Shown: positions 62,030 to 64,000 of the stretch, piece by piece
Layout: every line of letters starts with the position of its first letter
How positions within the stretch are numbered: the stretch's first letter is position 1
NCBI RefSeq assembly: GCF_010448835.1
Contig: NZ_CP048409.1
Location: forward strand, 2,984,001 to 3,048,000
Origin: Draconibacterium halophilum
GTDB taxonomy: Bacteria > Bacteroidota > Bacteroidia > Bacteroidales > Prolixibacteraceae
Direction: 5' to 3'
DNA length: 64,000 bases
Made by a program: the position numbers and the translations under genes
The notes under the pieces: model-generated
What the model saw: only the letters and a program-made list of their open reading frames with translations
What the model was told of the DNA's origin: nothing
The model's database searches: none

Positions 62030-64000
62030 TTAATTGTCGGAAGCCATAATTAAACGTGGCTGCCCCTTCACCCGCTTACGTTCTACCTGGTAATCACGTG
62101 TGTATGAAATTACCGAAACTCCTTCGTTCATATAACCCCCAAACTGTGTCAATTTCTGGAAATGATAGTTTCCCTGCATTTGAAACGAATGCATGTAGGG
62201 CAGACAACCGGCAAAATCGTTACCATAAGTAATTAATGCGGTTAAAAAATACAAGGTTACATCGTAGCCCTGGAAACTAAAATTATCCGGTTCGGTGCCA
62301 AAATTGGCTTTGTATTTTTCAATAAAATTAATGGTTTGCTGATTCGAATAATCGGTGTAATAAGGCGCAATGTACTTGAGCTTCAGATTATGAAACTGCT
62401 CCAACTGAATACTTGAATAGTTTGGATAACGGTTTGAACCAATCAGCGTGATGGAATACTCCGAAGAAAGGTTGTTTACATTTGATATGGCCACACTCAA
62501 CTCACCTTCGTTTTCCGATGGAATGTAAACAACATTTTCCTTATTTTTCGACATAATTCGTCGTAAACCAAAAGCCCCTTCGTTTTCAAAATCGTATATC
62601 GTAAAGTTTACGCCCTCGTTACTGCTCAACAGACCTGAATTAAAAAATTTCTCGCGTAAAAGTTCTACCAACTGACCTTCTGTGGTTCGCGAATAATCAG
62701 AGGTTTTTACAATGATAAAGTTACTGTTAAAATGCTCTTCTGCTACCATTTCGGCCGTTTGGTGAATCAGGTAATCGCGCGAGGGATTTACCTGAAAGTA
62801 ATGTGAATTCGATCTTGTAATTGCTGTTTGCGAAGCCAGTGGCGAAACAATAGGAATCCGATTCTTCGCCGCATAGGCTGCAATTTCTTTTTGAACGTTA
62901 GGGAATATCGGCCCGATAATTAAATCTGTTTGGAAAAACTCGTTGGCCTGAAAATACTGACGTATCGAATCAGGATTCCGTTGCGTATCAAAAACATTCA
63001 ATTTCACATTAAAACCAACATTATGTAATGAATCGATAGCTAAAAGTACCCCCTCATAAAACCGTACAAAATTTTCACTTCCGCCATAAAATTGCTTAAA
63101 CAGTTCTTTACGTTCCTCTAATTCAATGGTCGTATCTTGCGCAACTTTGGCTTCTTCGCTTGTAAAAAGTGTCGTTTCATCAATCACCAAATCTTCACGG
63201 TTCAGCGTGTCGTTAGCTTCGTAATAAAAAGGTAAAAACAATGCCACATTGTAAGTCTTACCTGAATATGGTACCGATAAATCCGGCACACACGACTCGG
63301 GAATTTCAACCGGCAATTCTACAGCATAATATTCTTCCAGCAATTTAGCTGAATCTACATCAACAATCTCAATATTGTCACTATCCGGTTTTGCAAAGAT
63401 GGTTGAAGGTTTATTAGGAATTAAAATGGATTCTCCAGAAACCAAATTGCGTCTATCAAGTATGGGATTGTATTTTTTAATGTCGGGTATGCTAATATTG
63501 TATTGTTTCGACAAACCATATAAAGTCTCACCTTTTTTTACCAGATGTTGCTCAAAAGCTTCTTCATTTACAGGTTTTGCTAAAGGTTTATTAGTTTCGG
63601 CAACCGGGATTTTAATTACTGCTCCGGCCGGAAATCCAGTATTCAAAATTGGGTTCAAGGCTTTTAGTTCTTCCTCCGAAATATTGTACTTGCGGGTTGT
63701 TCCCCACATGGTTTCACCTGATTCAATAATGTGTTCGATATAATTTCGATTTCCGTCTTTTTCCACAGGTTGTGGCAGAATTTCACCAACTCCGGATGCG
63801 CTACTTTCTATTTTCAAAGTCATTCCGGTTTTTAGCTGCTTTGCCTCAGGATTTAAATCAATAATATCCTGCTCCGTTGTTCCGTACTTTTTGGCAAGCG
63901 AATACAACGTTTCTCCCGAAACAACCTGATGTATTATAATTTGCCATCCGTATCCCGGTTTTTCAGTCAAGGCTTCCGGCTCAGCCTTTTTCTCCTCTGC
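62030..64000 (-). CDS. LysM repeat protein with periplasmic-binding-like domain (5' end outside window)
   Basis: The frame stays open to the last base, so the N-terminus is missing, and the TTG at 63970 is not the start. Three LysM repeats (VSGETLYSLAKKYG, ESGETMWGTTRKYN, KKGETLYGLSKQYN) bind peptidoglycan. The second half (~235-640 of the visible part) is a type I periplasmic-binding fold: VALFLPFYYEAND, LIIGPIFPNVQKEIAAYA and SFQGYDVTLYFL. It is an architecture common in Bacteroidota and of unknown ligand. An Ala/Glu/Lys-rich leader runs into the window edge. Confidence 0.88.
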   Translation of the reverse strand, partial: AEEKKAEPEALTEKPGYGWQIIIHQVVSGETLYSLAKKYGTTEQDIIDLNPEAKQLKTGMTLKIESSASGVGEILPQPVEKDGNRNYIEHIIESGETMWGTTRKYNISEEELKALNPILNTGFPAGAVIKIPVAETNKPLAKPVNEEAFEQHLVKKGETLYGLSKQYNISIPDIKKYNPILDRRNLVSGESILIPNKPSTIFAKPDSDNIEIVDVDSAKLLEEYYAVELPVEIPESCVPDLSVPYSGKTYNVALFLPFYYEANDTLNREDLVIDETTLFTSEEAKVAQDTTIELEERKELFKQFYGGSENFVRFYEGVLLAIDSLHNVGFNVKLNVFDTQRNPDSIRQYFQANEFFQTDLIIGPIFPNVQKEIAAYAAKNRIPIVSPLASQTAITRSNSHYFQVNPSRDYLIHQTAEMVAEEHFNSNFIIVKTSDYSRTTEGQLVELLREKFFNSGLLSSNEGVNFTIYDFENEGAFGLRRIMSKNKENVVYIPSENEGELSVAISNVNNLSSEYSITLIGSNRYPNYSSIQLEQFHNLKLKYIAPYYTDYSNQQTINFIEKYKANFGTEPDNFSFQGYDVTLYFLTALITYGNDFAGCLPYMHSFQMQGNYHFQKLTQFGGYMNEGVSVISYTRDYQVERKRVKGQPRLIMASDN

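Overview
The window looks like a chromosomal segment of a Bacteroidota bacterium, probably of the Bacteroidales/Marinilabiliales kind (lineage inferred, not proven). The reasons are a low G+C content, Bacteroidota-type promoters (TTG, an 18-20 bp spacer, then TAnnTTTG) and almost no Shine-Dalgarno sites. The gene families also fit: S46 dipeptidyl-peptidase, tricorn-type S41 protease, patatin-BamA fusion, TPR-AraC membrane regulator, Tat-exported Gfo/Idh/MocA dehydrogenases with DUF1080 proteins, and a LysM/periplasmic-binding protein. I see no rRNA, tRNA, CRISPR array, insertion sequence or phage gene.

Layout. 1-8.5 kb: end of a metallo-beta-lactamase-fold enzyme, a secreted protein with a degenerate M23 domain, a patatin-BamA protein, a repeat protein with a GH16-like end plus a PAS protein, a nucleoside phosphorylase and a SirB1-like protein. 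8.5-17.6 kb: housekeeping genes (rny, zapA, a coiled-coil partner, an M23 peptidase with anmK, a PLP-dependent sulfur amino-acid lyase, a C69 dipeptidase, rplS). 17.6-25.8 kb: a 42-bp tandem hairpin array, tricorn protease, SUI1-like factor, a DUF6702/HupE-like pair and an M1 peptidase. 25.8-37.2 kb: a kinase remnant, a hybrid kinase, a two-cassette ABC ATPase, cytochrome c, ADP-forming acyl-CoA synthetase, a stress-protein-like gene, an outer-membrane protein and a TPR-AraC regulator. 37.3-51.3 kb: DPP11-type peptidase, 7TM kinase, glycerate kinase, two operons of exported sugar-oxidoreductase type, and an S9 peptidase. 51.4-64 kb: a GNAT/RimK-like ligase fusion, Na+/solute symporter, a three-gene phosphorelay, M24B aminopeptidase, Nudix hydrolase, esterase, a small conserved protein and the LysM/periplasmic-binding protein running off the end.

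How genes work together. Many products are exported peptidases (M23, C69, S41/tricorn, M1, S46, S9), and a cytoplasmic-looking M24B enzyme could finish the peptides, so protein and peptide scavenging is a clear theme. The M23-anmK pair links cell-wall cleavage to recycling of anhydro-MurNAc. The DUF1080-Gfo/Idh operon and the neighbouring ApbE-like/DUF6807/Gfo operon fit periplasmic oxidation and cleavage of 3-keto sugars. Four genes (patatin, repeat protein, phosphorylase, ABC ATPase) each carry one frameshift, and every one is repaired by lengthening a 5-base homopolymer to 6. This points to a systematic sequencing or assembly undercall rather than four real pseudogenes.

The most unusual items are the repeat/GH16-like protein, the 42-bp hairpin array, two 121-bp palindromic intergenic elements, the ABC ATPase whose two cassettes keep complementary half-sites, the ApbE-like protein with substituted active-site motifs, and the GNAT-RLAN-ATP-grasp fusion.
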